From: Lentilactobacillus sp. Marseille-Q4993
GTDB lineage: Bacteria; Bacillota; Bacilli; Lactobacillales; Lactobacillaceae
DNA length: 64,000 nucleotides
Direction: 5' to 3'
Assembly: GCF_951230165.1 (NCBI RefSeq)
Contig: NZ_CATNVB010000005.1
Location: 1-64,000 of the forward strand
Shown: piece after piece, positions 8,941 through 17,378 of the stretch
Position numbering within the stretch: the stretch's first letter is position 1
Layout of the letters: each line of letters starts with the position of its first letter
Notes under the pieces: model-generated
The model's database searches: none
What the model was told of the DNA's origin: nothing
The model's input: the letters and a program-made list of their open reading frames with translations, nothing else
Made by a program: the position numbers and the translations under genes

Positions 8941-9346
8941 CTGATGGTGTAAATCCCTGTAAGCCATGTTTTGTGCTTGCGTCACCCCAGGAAAAGTGGC
9001 AACAAGTAGTAATCATCTATCTCGGAGAAGAAAAATCTTCTCCCCCCCACACTTGGTTTGTTTTCCGTGTGTGAAGCTCCCCTACCAAAAGTTTGGGTTT
9101 CCCGCTCGAGGGGTTTACCGCGTTCCAGTGATTAGGTTTCCCCAACCAATCGTCTCTGTGGCACCTTCGGGACATCTAAGCATAGCCGAAACCTTAGTTT
9201 AGATGTCCGCCGTAACTCTCTTAAAAGAGGTCCCCCGGCTTATTTTTTCGCCGAGCACGAACACTACAGGCATTGCAGCCTGTGCGAGAATGGACTTTCC
9301 TCAGCTATCAAAAGATAACCGCGATTACTCAGGACTTACACCAGTT
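8941..9346 (-). ncRNA. rnpB: RNase P RNA (class B, rnpB)
   Basis: This is the catalytic RNA of RNase P, which trims tRNA 5' leaders. On the minus strand the conserved 5' block GAGGAAAGTCCATTCTCGCA is present, followed by CACAGGCTG. The 3' part carries ACATGGCTTACAG. The two ends can pair as helix P1 (GGTGTAAGTCC with GGATTTACACC). The length of about 405 nt fits the Bacillus-type (class B) RNA. It sits between gpsB and the rlmL-like gene as usual. End coordinates are set from P1 and may be off by a few bases. Confidence 0.95.
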
Positions 9347-9353
9347 ATAAACT

Positions 9354-9382
9354 ATTTTAAAGACGGTGTGACTCGTTAGAAC
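9354..9382 (-). promoter_or_regulatory. Likely rnpB promoter (-10 element)
   Basis: On the minus strand, TAAAAT (9354-9359) lies seven bases before the predicted RNase P RNA 5' end. The -35 (around GTTCTA, 9377-9382) is weak. It overlaps the gpsB stop region. Confidence 0.5.
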
Positions 9383-9743
9383 CACTTGCACCATTGTCTA
9401 GTTGAGAACCAAATACCCTACGTTCAAGGTTGGATAGTCGCTTAAGGATATCCATATTAGTTGCACTCGACATTGGTTGACTTGGTTGTTGACGAACTTG
9501 CGTAGTGGCAGTTGCACTTGGAGTACTTTGACTAGCAACTGTGATTTGTTTATTTAACTCGTCAACTTGAACCTTTAATCGTTGGTTTTGATCAGTAAGA
9601 TCCGTGATGGTTTTCGTGAATCTTTCATAATCCTTAATAATGTCATCCAAAAAACTGTCAACATCGTTAGGGTCATAACCCCGCATCTTCTGCTTAAACT
9701 GACGTTCTAGAATATCTTTTGGAGTAAAATTAATGTTTTCCAT
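9357..9743 (-). CDS. gpsB: GpsB, cell division / cell wall synthesis coordinator
   Basis: A 128-residue DivIVA-family protein. The N-terminal membrane-binding domain (about 1-65) contains RGYDPNDVDSFLDDI (21-35) and a coiled coil. A Gln/Ser/Thr-rich linker (about 70-95) is followed by a short C-terminal helix (DILKRLSNLERRVF, 99-112). In Bacillota GpsB docks penicillin-binding proteins and helps move synthesis between division and elongation. ponA, a typical partner gene, lies 1.4 kb away. A promoter is visible in the end of ypsA. Confidence 0.94.
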   Translation of the reverse strand: MENINFTPKDILERQFKQKMRGYDPNDVDSFLDDIIKDYERFTKTITDLTDQNQRLKVQVDELNKQITVASQSTPSATATTQVRQQPSQPMSSATNMDILKRLSNLERRVFGSQLDNGASGSNESHRL

Positions 9744-9786
9744 TTTATTGGTTACACCTCGTCATTGATTTGCACCGTACCAAAAC

Positions 9787-9815
9787 ATAATACCATATGT
9801 TACTCATCTTGAAAA
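9787..9815 (-). promoter_or_regulatory. Promoter of gpsB
   Basis: On the minus strand, -35 TTTTCA (9810-9815) and -10 TATTAT (9787-9792) are 17 bp apart, with a TG extension before the -10. The -35 overlaps the end of ypsA. Confidence 0.6.
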
Positions 9816-10372
9816 CCGTTATCTAAACTTTCTAAGTATTCTTCAGAAGCTGTTTGAAGATCGTCAAACGTAATCAACCGGTAAGGATAAGGATGGTCGG
9901 CTGCATAATTTTTTATTTTTTCATAATCGAATTGAGTCTTTCCCTGACTATCTAAATCATATATCAGAAGTGCCTCATCAGTATGATTAATCATAAATTC
10001 TTGGTAATTTCTTAATTGTTGAGGACTCTTATAACTATCATTACTGACAGAGGCAAAGAAATCAACTTTCGACTTTACAGTAGCAAACGATTGCTGGTTA
10101 TTTTCATTCCAGTTTGACGAAAAATCAGCAAACGGCACAATCATTGAAGTTTGAAATTCATCTGGATACTCTTTTTTCAAGTCGATAGCAGTAGTGAGTG
10201 ACCACTGTTCAATCCCCATTTGTCCGCCCGATATTATCCAATCAACGCCGTTTTCGATTTCCGTCGCTAATTCTGTTTTTAAAACATAGTCGAGAACTTT
10301 TCTTTTTGGATCATTATTATCGAATATTCCCAGCTCATAACTGCGATAACCCGTTATCCACAATCTACTCAA
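9800..10372 (-). CDS. ypsA: YpsA, SLOG-superfamily (DUF1273) protein
   Basis: A 190-residue protein of the YpsA family with a Rossmann-like SLOG fold. The start MSRLWITGYRSYELGIF and the loop ISGGQMGIEQW (about 46-56) match the family's predicted nucleotide-binding site. The molecular function is not settled; Bacillota YpsA has been linked to cell division. Its position next to gpsB and rnpB is the conserved context. The TTG start follows AAGGTG. It is divergent from recU. Confidence 0.9.
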   Translation of the reverse strand: MSRLWITGYRSYELGIFDNNDPKRKVLDYVLKTELATEIENGVDWIISGGQMGIEQWSLTTAIDLKKEYPDEFQTSMIVPFADFSSNWNENNQQSFATVKSKVDFFASVSNDSYKSPQQLRNYQEFMINHTDEALLIYDLDSQGKTQFDYEKIKNYAADHPYPYRLITFDDLQTASEEYLESLDNGFQDE

Positions 10373-10396
10373 ATAATCACCTTATATCAGAAACAT

Positions 10397-10425
10397 TTTT
10401 CATAAATTCTACCAACTGCTATAAT
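10397..10425 (+). promoter_or_regulatory. Promoter of recU-ponA
   Basis: An extended -10 (TGCTATAAT, hexamer 10420-10425) and -35 TTTTCA (10397-10402) are 17 bp apart in the divergent ypsA/recU spacer. A second possible -10 (TACAAT, about 10455) lies downstream. Confidence 0.5.
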
Positions 10426-10501
10426 ATCATTATTAGTGGTTTCAATACATACTAATGCTGTACAATGAAATTATTACCACTAAACTAGGGATGATAAAAA
10501 T

Positions 10502-11098
10502 ATGACTATTAAGTACCCAAATGGGAAAAAATACTCATTCAAGGATGATATTCTGAGTAAAGAAAGTAGTTCGGTCGAATTTTCTAACCGGGGGATGACC
10601 TTAGAAGATGAGATCAATCGTAGTAATGAGTATTACTTGAACAACGGGATTGCGGTGATTCATAAAAAGCCAACTCCTATTCAAATCGTTGCGGTCGACT
10701 ATCCAAAACGAAGTGCCGCAAAGATAAAGGAAGCTTACTTTCGGCGCGCATCAACCACTGACTACAATGGTGTTTATCGGGGTAGGTATATTGATTTTGA
10801 TGCTAAAGAAACCAAATCAGCAACTTCTTTCCCCCTCAAAAACTTTCACGCCCATCAAATCGAACATATGAGGGCGTGTTTACAGCAACAGGGCATCTGT
10901 TTTGCTATTATTAAGTTTGTGACTGACCAGAGCGTCTTCTTATTCAAAGCATCTGACTTGATACCCTATTGGGACAATCAGGAGCACGGCGGTCGAAAAT
11001 CAATTCCGCGACAGGTTATACACGATAAGGGATATCAAATCGATTATAAAATCACCCCCCTTATTCCATACCTAAGCGCAGTTGATTGTATTATTTAG
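10502..11098 (+). CDS. recU: Holliday junction resolvase RecU
   Basis: RecU cleaves four-way DNA junctions during recombination and chromosome segregation. The 198-residue protein shows the family motifs in order: NRGMTLEDEIN (29-39), a DYNGVYRGRYIDFDAKETKS stretch (about 81-100) with the acidic active-site residues, and FPLKNFHAHQIEHM (105-118). It precedes ponA by 28 bp, the conserved recU-ponA operon of Bacillota. Confidence 0.95.
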   Translation: MTIKYPNGKKYSFKDDILSKESSSVEFSNRGMTLEDEINRSNEYYLNNGIAVIHKKPTPIQIVAVDYPKRSAAKIKEAYFRRASTTDYNGVYRGRYIDFDAKETKSATSFPLKNFHAHQIEHMRACLQQQGICFAIIKFVTDQSVFLFKASDLIPYWDNQEHGGRKSIPRQVIHDKGYQIDYKITPLIPYLSAVDCII

Positions 11099-11126
11099 AT
11101 GGTCAAATTTATTTAAGGAGATTCAT

Positions 11127-13517
11127 ATGTCTGAGAAAAAGCCAAAGCGGACCGATGAAAGTCGAGTCGCAAGGAATAAAAACAAACCAAAGAAAAAATC
11201 ATGGATTAAAACTACATTTAAGGTTTTGCTATTCGCATTTGTTTTAGTCTTTTTATTAGGGGCAGGATTATTCGCTTATTACGCATCATCAGCCCCAAAA
11301 GTTACCCCAGCTGCCCTGTCGAGTGATAACTCAACTAAGTTTTATGACGCTAGTGGTCACGTAATTTCCCGATTAGGAAGCCAAAATAGAGATTACGTTA
11401 AGTCGAACAAGATTCCTTCGACATTAAAAAATGCTGTTGTTTCAATCGAAGATAGACGATTCTATAAGCATCATGGTGTCGATCCAGTCAGAATTGCTGG
11501 GGCCTTAGTAGCCAACGTTACGGGGTCTTCACTCGGGCTTCAAGGTGGAAGTACCCTAACCCAACAATTGGTTAAGCTTTCAGTCTTCTCAACGGCTGCC
11601 TCCGACCGAACAATAAAGCGGAAGGCCCAAGAAGCTTGGTTGGCTTGGCAAGTTGAAAATAAATACTCAAAACAAAAGATTTTGGAATTCTACATCAATA
11701 AAGTTTATATGGGCAATGGTGTATACGGAATGCAAACGGCCGCTGAATTTTATTACGGTAAGACGCTATCCAAGCTGACCTTACCTCAATTTGCTTTACT
11801 GGCTGGAATGCCGCAATCGCCAAACACCTATAACCCTTACCGCTTTCCAAAGTATGCTAAAGAACGCCGTGACGAAGTATTGAATGCGATGGTGAAGAAT
11901 AAAGCCATCACTTCTGCGGAAGGCTCTCAGGCAAAACGAGTATCTATCAAAGCAGGCTTGGTAGCTAACCATAGTAAGACTAATACCAGTGAAAAGATGG
12001 GTAGAGTAATTGATTCCTATCTAAAGCAAAGTTTGCAGGAGTTAAAACAACGAGGATATAAAGCTAACAGCGGCTTGAAAGTTTATACCAATTTGAATTT
12101 GACTGCTCAAAAGAAACTTTATAAAGTTTCAAATAGTGACCCGTCGATTGCGTACCCTAGCAAACGATTCCAGGTTGGAGCAACCTTAGTTAACCCTAAT
12201 AACGGAAAAGTCCTTGCCATGCAAGGTAGCAGAAAAACAAAGGTTTCGTTTGGATTGAATCGAGCTGTTCAGACTGGTAGGTCATCTGGTTCGACTGCAA
12301 AGCCAATTATGGATTATGGTCCAGCAATCGAATATATGAAGTACCCCACTTATCAACCAGTTAAAGATACACCGTATATTTACCCAGGAACCAACAAGTC
12401 AGTAATGGACTTTGATAACAAATATCAGGGTACCATCACAATGAGAAAAGCCCTGATTGAATCTCGGAATATTCCGGCAATTCGTACTTTGGAAAACGTT
12501 GGAATTGACAGAGCTCAAAAATTCTTGAAGGGACTTGGGATGCCGTTTGATAAGCAGCTCGAGCTCCAAAACGGGATTGGGTTGTATATTTCAAGTGAAC
12601 AATTAGCTGCGTCGTACGCCGCGTTTGCTAACGGTGGAACATACTACAAACCTTATTACATCAATAAAATAGTTCAATCAAATGGCCAGACTAAGACATT
12701 TGAAAGTAAAGGTAAACGGGCAATGACCCCAGCAACAGCATTTATGATCACTAGTATGCTCAAAGGGGTTATGACCGACAGTAGTGGTTCGGGTACGGCT
12801 GCGAAAGTTTCAGGGCTCTATGAAGCTGGTAAGACAGGAACGACTCAGTATCCTGACGATTATATCAACAAGGTACCGTCAGACTCCTCAATGGATTCGT
12901 GGTTCTCTGGTTATACTAAAAACTATTCATTAGCAATTTGGACTGGATATGATCATCAATTCAGAGCAAATTCTTACATTACCCAACCTCAAACAGAAAT
13001 TGCACAACAGATATATAAAAATGTAATGGGTTATATTTCTAAGGATAAGCCTAATACAGATTGGACCCAACCAAGCAACGTCATCAAGAGTGGTTCAGAT
13101 GATTATTATATTCAAGGTTACCAATCAGCTCAGTCAGATAGCAGTTCAAATCAGACCACAAGTGGATATACAGTTGACAATAGCTCCAGCTCGGCAACCG
13201 TAACCTCACCTAGAACTGGTGAAGGAGAAACTTCTAGCAATTCAGGAACTACCGGCACAGGAACTTCTCAAAGTTCGGACACTACTCAGCAACCAACTGG
13301 TGGCACCGGATCTGGTGATGGCGGCGATGATGACACCACTGATACTGGTAGTTCAAATACTGGTACAGATAGCAATTCAACTAATAACAATACAAATACT
13401 GACCAAGGTGGTAACACTTCTAATACGGGTGGTGGAACCACTTCTAATGACACAAATCAGACTACCAATGATAATACCGCTACAACAAATACAGATAATA
13501 CTGATACCGGTAATTAA
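11127..13517 (+). CDS. ponA: Class A penicillin-binding protein 1A (glycosyltransferase/transpeptidase)
   Basis: This bifunctional enzyme polymerises and crosslinks peptidoglycan. The start at 11127 follows AAGGAG with proper spacing, giving 796 residues. A basic cytoplasmic tail (1-30) is followed by a membrane anchor (about 32-55). The GT51 domain has SIEDRRFYKHHGVDP and GGSTLTQQLVK. The transpeptidase domain has the SxxK box in SGSTAKP, SRN and AGKTGTTQ. The last ~100 residues are a low-complexity Ser/Thr/Gly/Asn/Asp tail outside the membrane. The gene ends at a bidirectional terminator shared with dnaD. Confidence 0.95.
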   Translation: MSEKKPKRTDESRVARNKNKPKKKSWIKTTFKVLLFAFVLVFLLGAGLFAYYASSAPKVTPAALSSDNSTKFYDASGHVISRLGSQNRDYVKSNKIPSTLKNAVVSIEDRRFYKHHGVDPVRIAGALVANVTGSSLGLQGGSTLTQQLVKLSVFSTAASDRTIKRKAQEAWLAWQVENKYSKQKILEFYINKVYMGNGVYGMQTAAEFYYGKTLSKLTLPQFALLAGMPQSPNTYNPYRFPKYAKERRDEVLNAMVKNKAITSAEGSQAKRVSIKAGLVANHSKTNTSEKMGRVIDSYLKQSLQELKQRGYKANSGLKVYTNLNLTAQKKLYKVSNSDPSIAYPSKRFQVGATLVNPNNGKVLAMQGSRKTKVSFGLNRAVQTGRSSGSTAKPIMDYGPAIEYMKYPTYQPVKDTPYIYPGTNKSVMDFDNKYQGTITMRKALIESRNIPAIRTLENVGIDRAQKFLKGLGMPFDKQLELQNGIGLYISSEQLAASYAAFANGGTYYKPYYINKIVQSNGQTKTFESKGKRAMTPATAFMITSMLKGVMTDSSGSGTAAKVSGLYEAGKTGTTQYPDDYINKVPSDSSMDSWFSGYTKNYSLAIWTGYDHQFRANSYITQPQTEIAQQIYKNVMGYISKDKPNTDWTQPSNVIKSGSDDYYIQGYQSAQSDSSSNQTTSGYTVDNSSSSATVTSPRTGEGETSSNSGTTGTGTSQSSDTTQQPTGGTGSGDGGDDDTTDTGSSNTGTDSNSTNNNTNTDQGGNTSNTGGGTTSNDTNQTTNDNTATTNTDNTDTGN

Positions 13518-13522
13518 ATAAG

Positions 13523-13572
13523 CAAAAAAACAACCTCGAAATCCGCTAAGTGGATTTCGAGGTTGTTTTTTA
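13523..13572. terminator. Bidirectional terminator between ponA and dnaD
   Basis: A near-perfect stem (AACCTCGAAATCC...GGATTTCGAGGTT, loop around GCTAAGT) has A-tracts on one side and T-tracts on the other, so it can serve both convergent genes. Confidence 0.93.
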
Positions 13573-14271
13573 CAAATCAATAAACGGTATTTCAGGTCCC
13601 TGGTACTTACCTATATTACCATCGTCGGTACCCTGTTTACGTTTAGAACGTTTATTTTGAACCTGCTGAGCAGTCTTTAGGTTCTCTTTATTCCAGCTCA
13701 ACATGATTCGATCCATATATTTGAGATTATAGACTTGGCTTAAAACGGCCTCTTTGAGTGCTAACAATATGAAATCTGGTTCATAATTATCGATTCCGAG
13801 CCAGTCGTTGATCGTCTCGATTTCGTATCCGGAAAGAGTACGACCAAACTCCTCTTCTATAGCACTAAAGACTCGCTGCCGATCAGTTAATGATGGCATG
13901 TCTACGTGAGTTGCTTGAACAGCTTTTTTCGTTGATTCCATTTCGGTAACCAACTTTAAAAGCTTCTCGTACATATCCGAAAAATCATACGCATCAATCG
14001 TTTGATTGCCGTCATTCATGTTACTAATTTTAGCAAGCTTCTTTTCAATCATGCTATGAAATAAATCAAAAATCTTCTTTTCACTAAAACCAGTTTGACT
14101 CCCAATAACCTGAGGGTCTGGCATGGGCACTAAAATATCATCATTTTGTTTTATTAGGAGGTACAGAATCAGCTCGTCATTAGTCATTCCAATTTCACGA
14201 TAGTGAGCTAATAATAAATTGCTGATTGTAGTCTGCCCAGCAAAATATTTACTCGGATCAACATCTGCCAA
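13570..14271 (-). CDS. dnaD: DnaD, replication initiation protein
   Basis: A 233-residue DnaD protein with an N-terminal winged-helix domain (about 15-95) and a C-terminal DnaB2-like domain (about 130-200) containing YEIETINDWL and ILLALKEAVL. DnaD acts with DnaB and DnaI to load the replicative helicase. The TTG start lies 8 bp after AGGAGG. It follows asnS, the conserved asnS-dnaD order. The nth gene that commonly follows dnaD in Bacillota is absent here. Confidence 0.93.
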   Translation of the reverse strand: MADVDPSKYFAGQTTISNLLLAHYREIGMTNDELILYLLIKQNDDILVPMPDPQVIGSQTGFSEKKIFDLFHSMIEKKLAKISNMNDGNQTIDAYDFSDMYEKLLKLVTEMESTKKAVQATHVDMPSLTDRQRVFSAIEEEFGRTLSGYEIETINDWLGIDNYEPDFILLALKEAVLSQVYNLKYMDRIMLSWNKENLKTAQQVQNKRSKRKQGTDDGNIGKYQGPEIPFIDL

Positions 14272-14298
14272 ACTTATTCCCTCCTCTCTAACTAATCG

Positions 14299-15594
14299 TT
14301 ATGGGTAAATCCGGTTTAATAATCTTGGGAATGGAATTGCTTCCCGAACATGGTCCTCACCGGTCAACCACGTCAAAGCTCTTTCTAAGCCAAGACCAAA
14401 GCCTGAATGCGGAACACTTCCGTATTTTCTAAGGTCGAGATACCATGAGTATTCCTTAGGGTCTAATCCTGCCTTCTTAACTTGGTCTAGAAGATAGTCA
14501 TAATCAACGGCCCGTTCAGAACCACCGATAATTTCTCCATACCCTTCTGGAGCAAGTAAGTCTGCACAAATAACAACGTCTTCTCGAGTTGGGTGTGGTT
14601 TCATGTAGAATGGTTTGATAGCTTTAGGGTAGTTGAGAACAAATACTGGTTGGTTAAATTGATCAGCAAGAAATGTTTCTTCAGGTGAGCCGAAGTCGGC
14701 ACCCCAAGTCACATCAAAGTCGTTCTTTTGAAGAAGCTCAATTGCTTCATCATAGCTAATTCGTGGATAAGGTAGCTTAGTGTATTTCTTCAAAGTCTCA
14801 ATATCTCTATCTAATGTTTCCAAATCAGTCGCGCAATGATCAATAACGTTTTGAACTAAAAATGCGATGTAACGTTCTTGAATTTCCAGACTCTCTTCTT
14901 GGTGCATGAACGCCATTTCTGGCTCAATCATCCAAAATTCAATTAAATGCCGTCTTGTCTTGGATTTTTCAGCTCTAAAAGTTGGTCCAAACGAAAATAC
15001 TTTGCCAAATGCTAGGGCACCAGCTTCTTCGTACAATTGACCACTTTGAGATAAGTAGGCGTCACGATCAAAGTACTCAGTATGGAACAAATCAGTTGTC
15101 CCTTCGGGAGCACTACCCGTCAGGATTGGTGAATCAATTTTAACAAAGCCCTCATTGTTGAAAAACTCATATGTAGCTCTGATGACTTCGTTTCTGATTC
15201 TCATAATTGCGTGTGGCCGACTTGAACGTAACCACAAGTGACGATGATCCATCAAGAAATCAATTCCGTGCTCCTTTGGGGTGATTGGGTAATCGTGAGT
15301 TTCAGAAAGAACTTCAATTTCTTCAACTTCAAGTTCGTACCCAAATTTTGACCGTGAATCTTCGTGGACAACACCGGTCACAAACATACTTGTTTCTTGC
15401 TTAACTTCCTTAGCTAGCTCGAATGTTTCCTCACTGACGTTGCTTTTAACCACGACTCCTTGGAAAAAGGCAGAACCGTCACGAAGTTGCAAAAAGGCAA
15501 TCTTTCCGCTTGAGCGTTTGTTAGTAAGCCAAACCCCAATTTTTACTCGTTCATCAACGTACTTTGGTGCGTCGATCATATTGATTGTTTTCAA
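14299..15594 (-). CDS. asnS: Asparaginyl-tRNA synthetase
   Basis: A 431-residue class IIb synthetase that charges tRNA-Asn. The N-terminal OB-fold anticodon domain (about 1-105) is followed by the class II core. Motif 2 lies around [15 protein letters not shown], and motif 3 is [15 protein letters not shown] near the C-terminus. The TTG start is preferred because GGAGG lies 9 bp upstream; the first ATG would be too far. It sits in the dinG-ypmB-aspB-asnS-dnaD cluster. Confidence 0.96.
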   Translation of the reverse strand: MKTINMIDAPKYVDERVKIGVWLTNKRSSGKIAFLQLRDGSAFFQGVVVKSNVSEETFELAKEVKQETSMFVTGVVHEDSRSKFGYELEVEEIEVLSETHDYPITPKEHGIDFLMDHRHLWLRSSRPHAIMRIRNEVIRATYEFFNNEGFVKIDSPILTGSAPEGTTDLFHTEYFDRDAYLSQSGQLYEEAGALAFGKVFSFGPTFRAEKSKTRRHLIEFWMIEPEMAFMHQEESLEIQERYIAFLVQNVIDHCATDLETLDRDIETLKKYTKLPYPRISYDEAIELLQKNDFDVTWGADFGSPEETFLADQFNQPVFVLNYPKAIKPFYMKPHPTREDVVICADLLAPEGYGEIIGGSERAVDYDYLLDQVKKAGLDPKEYSWYLDLRKYGSVPHSGFGLGLERALTWLTGEDHVREAIPFPRLLNRIYP

Positions 15595-15609
15595 TCTAAA
15601 TTTCCTCCA

Positions 15610-16794
15610 TTACTGAACAAATTGATTTAAATAATCTGAAATTCTTTGGATTGCAGTCTCCAAGTCATCAAGACTCGTAGCGTAACTCAACCTTAAATGA
15701 TTATCCATTGAAAATGCAGCTCCGTCAACCACTGCAACGTGAGCTTCAGTCAAAATTCTTTCAACTAGCTCACTTGTATTCTTCGATCCTGTTAGTTTTA
15801 CGGCTTCACTGACCTCGGGGAATAAATAAAATGCTCCCTGTGGTTTAAACTCCATTTTAAACCCTGGCAAAGCATTAACTTTAGGGTAAATAGTGTTTAG
15901 TCGCTTCTCAAATTCAATTCGCATTGATTCAACCGCACTTTGGTCGGAGTTAAACGCTGCCACTGCGGCATATTCACTTACCGCTGTTGGACTTCCTTGT
16001 GAGTGTGACGCCATAGCGTTAACCTTTTGAATTAACTCAGGCTCCCCAGCAATATAACCAATTCTCCAGCCAGTCATTGAGTATGCTTTAGAAACTCCAT
16101 TAACTAAAATTGTTGATGCGGCAATTTGGTCGCCCAACTGAACTAGCGAAACAAATTGATTGTCGTTATACACTAACTTTTGGTAAATATCGTCAGCAAT
16201 CATCGTAATATTATGCATGACAGCCCAATTACCAATTGCAGTTAGCTCATCTCGTGAATAAACGGTTCCAGTTGGATTTTGAGGCGAGTTAAGAATTAGC
16301 ACCTTGGTGTTCTTTGTTACGGTCTTGTCCAACGAATCCGGAGTGATTTTAAACTCATTATTAGTTGGAACCATAACGGGAGTGGCTCCACTTAAAATTA
16401 CCTGTTGGGTATAACTAACCCAAGATGGTTGGGGAATCAGCACCTCATCCCCTTGTTCTGTCAGCACTTGAAACAAGGTATAAAGTGCCATTTTCGCTCC
16501 CACCGCAACGCTAATATTGTCAGGTGAGTACATTACGCCATAATCCGCCTTAATTCTTTCAGAAATGGCTTCTTTTAACTCAGAAATTCCGCTTGCTGGA
16601 GTATAAAAGCTACTTTTACCGCTATCAATAGCTGCTTTAGCTGCATCATTGATAAAATCAGGGGTTTCAAAATCAGGCTCCCCAATACTTAAATTAATAA
16701 CGTCGATGCCATCCTTGATCATTTGTTTTGCCTTATTAGACACAGCAACGGTGGCAGACGGCTGAATCATATTTGCTCTAGTTGAAAACTTCAT
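15610..16794 (-). CDS. aspB: Pyridoxal-phosphate aspartate aminotransferase
   Basis: A 394-residue class I aminotransferase that probably interconverts aspartate and oxaloacetate with glutamate and 2-oxoglutarate. The PLP-binding Lys236 lies in NGVSKAYSMTGWR. The NSPQNPTG motif (169-176) and DDIYQKLVY (201-209) are also conserved. It lies 15 bp upstream of asnS, so aspartate supply and asparaginyl-tRNA formation are probably co-expressed. Confidence 0.92.
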   Translation of the reverse strand: MKFSTRANMIQPSATVAVSNKAKQMIKDGIDVINLSIGEPDFETPDFINDAAKAAIDSGKSSFYTPASGISELKEAISERIKADYGVMYSPDNISVAVGAKMALYTLFQVLTEQGDEVLIPQPSWVSYTQQVILSGATPVMVPTNNEFKITPDSLDKTVTKNTKVLILNSPQNPTGTVYSRDELTAIGNWAVMHNITMIADDIYQKLVYNDNQFVSLVQLGDQIAASTILVNGVSKAYSMTGWRIGYIAGEPELIQKVNAMASHSQGSPTAVSEYAAVAAFNSDQSAVESMRIEFEKRLNTIYPKVNALPGFKMEFKPQGAFYLFPEVSEAVKLTGSKNTSELVERILTEAHVAVVDGAAFSMDNHLRLSYATSLDDLETAIQRISDYLNQFVQ

Positions 16795-16806
16795 TTTTTT
16801 ATCCCC

Positions 16807-17310
16807 TTACACATTAGCAATAAGTTGAACTATCTTGCCAGTCTTAAAGTTCAGTGTGGCAAAACACAATCGATTGCTTGAATTTACGTAACTAACTACC
16901 CAGTGTGGTTTACCCCCGAGAAGGGTGATCGAAACACTGTTAATTTTCTTCGGCTTTTTTCTTTCGGTAATTAGCGTCTTTACTTTTGAGACAGGCAAGC
17001 CGTCACTTTCTGGGACAACCGTCACTTTACCGCCCTTCTTGGCAATAATCACGTATACAGATTTCCCCTTCGAAGTTGAACCCGCAACTGTGTAATATGT
17101 TCGCGTCAAATTAGAGTTGTAAAACCCCTTAACGTCAGTAACATCAGCATATTTCTTGGCAATCTGAATACTCTCACTTTTTGCCTTATCAAGTGGTGAC
17201 TGGGCTTCGCCAATTACAATTGCAGTTGCCAAAATAATCAGCAAAATGCCAATCGCAATTCCCCACTTCAAAAACCTATTCGATTTTCTGATTCTTTGTC
17301 GCCTTTGCAT
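16807..17310 (-). CDS. YpmB-like membrane-anchored protein (DUF5590)
   Basis: A 167-residue protein with a basic N-terminus, one membrane span (about 14-34) and an extracytoplasmic region with repeated PepSY-like beta segments (about 40-167). The context dinG-ypmB-aspB and the domain layout fit the YpmB family. Its function is unknown. It lies 12 bp upstream of aspB and 68 bp downstream of dinG. Confidence 0.75.
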   Translation of the reverse strand: MQRRQRIRKSNRFLKWGIAIGILLIILATAIVIGEAQSPLDKAKSESIQIAKKYADVTDVKGFYNSNLTRTYYTVAGSTSKGKSVYVIIAKKGGKVTVVPESDGLPVSKVKTLITERKKPKKINSVSITLLGGKPHWVVSYVNSSNRLCFATLNFKTGKIVQLIANV

Positions 17311-17378
17311 TCATAGCTCTCCTAAAATTACTTAATTAATTCGATTATACCAAATAGCCACTTGGCATCCCCTCGGAT

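Noticed and set aside
8966-9202. Open frame of 78 codons on the plus strand
   Set aside because: It lies antisense within RNase P RNA and has no ribosome binding site.
13219-13521. 100-codon frame rich in Ile/Leu/Val on the plus strand
   Set aside because: It is the shifted frame of the repetitive ponA tail; the repeats create the open frame.
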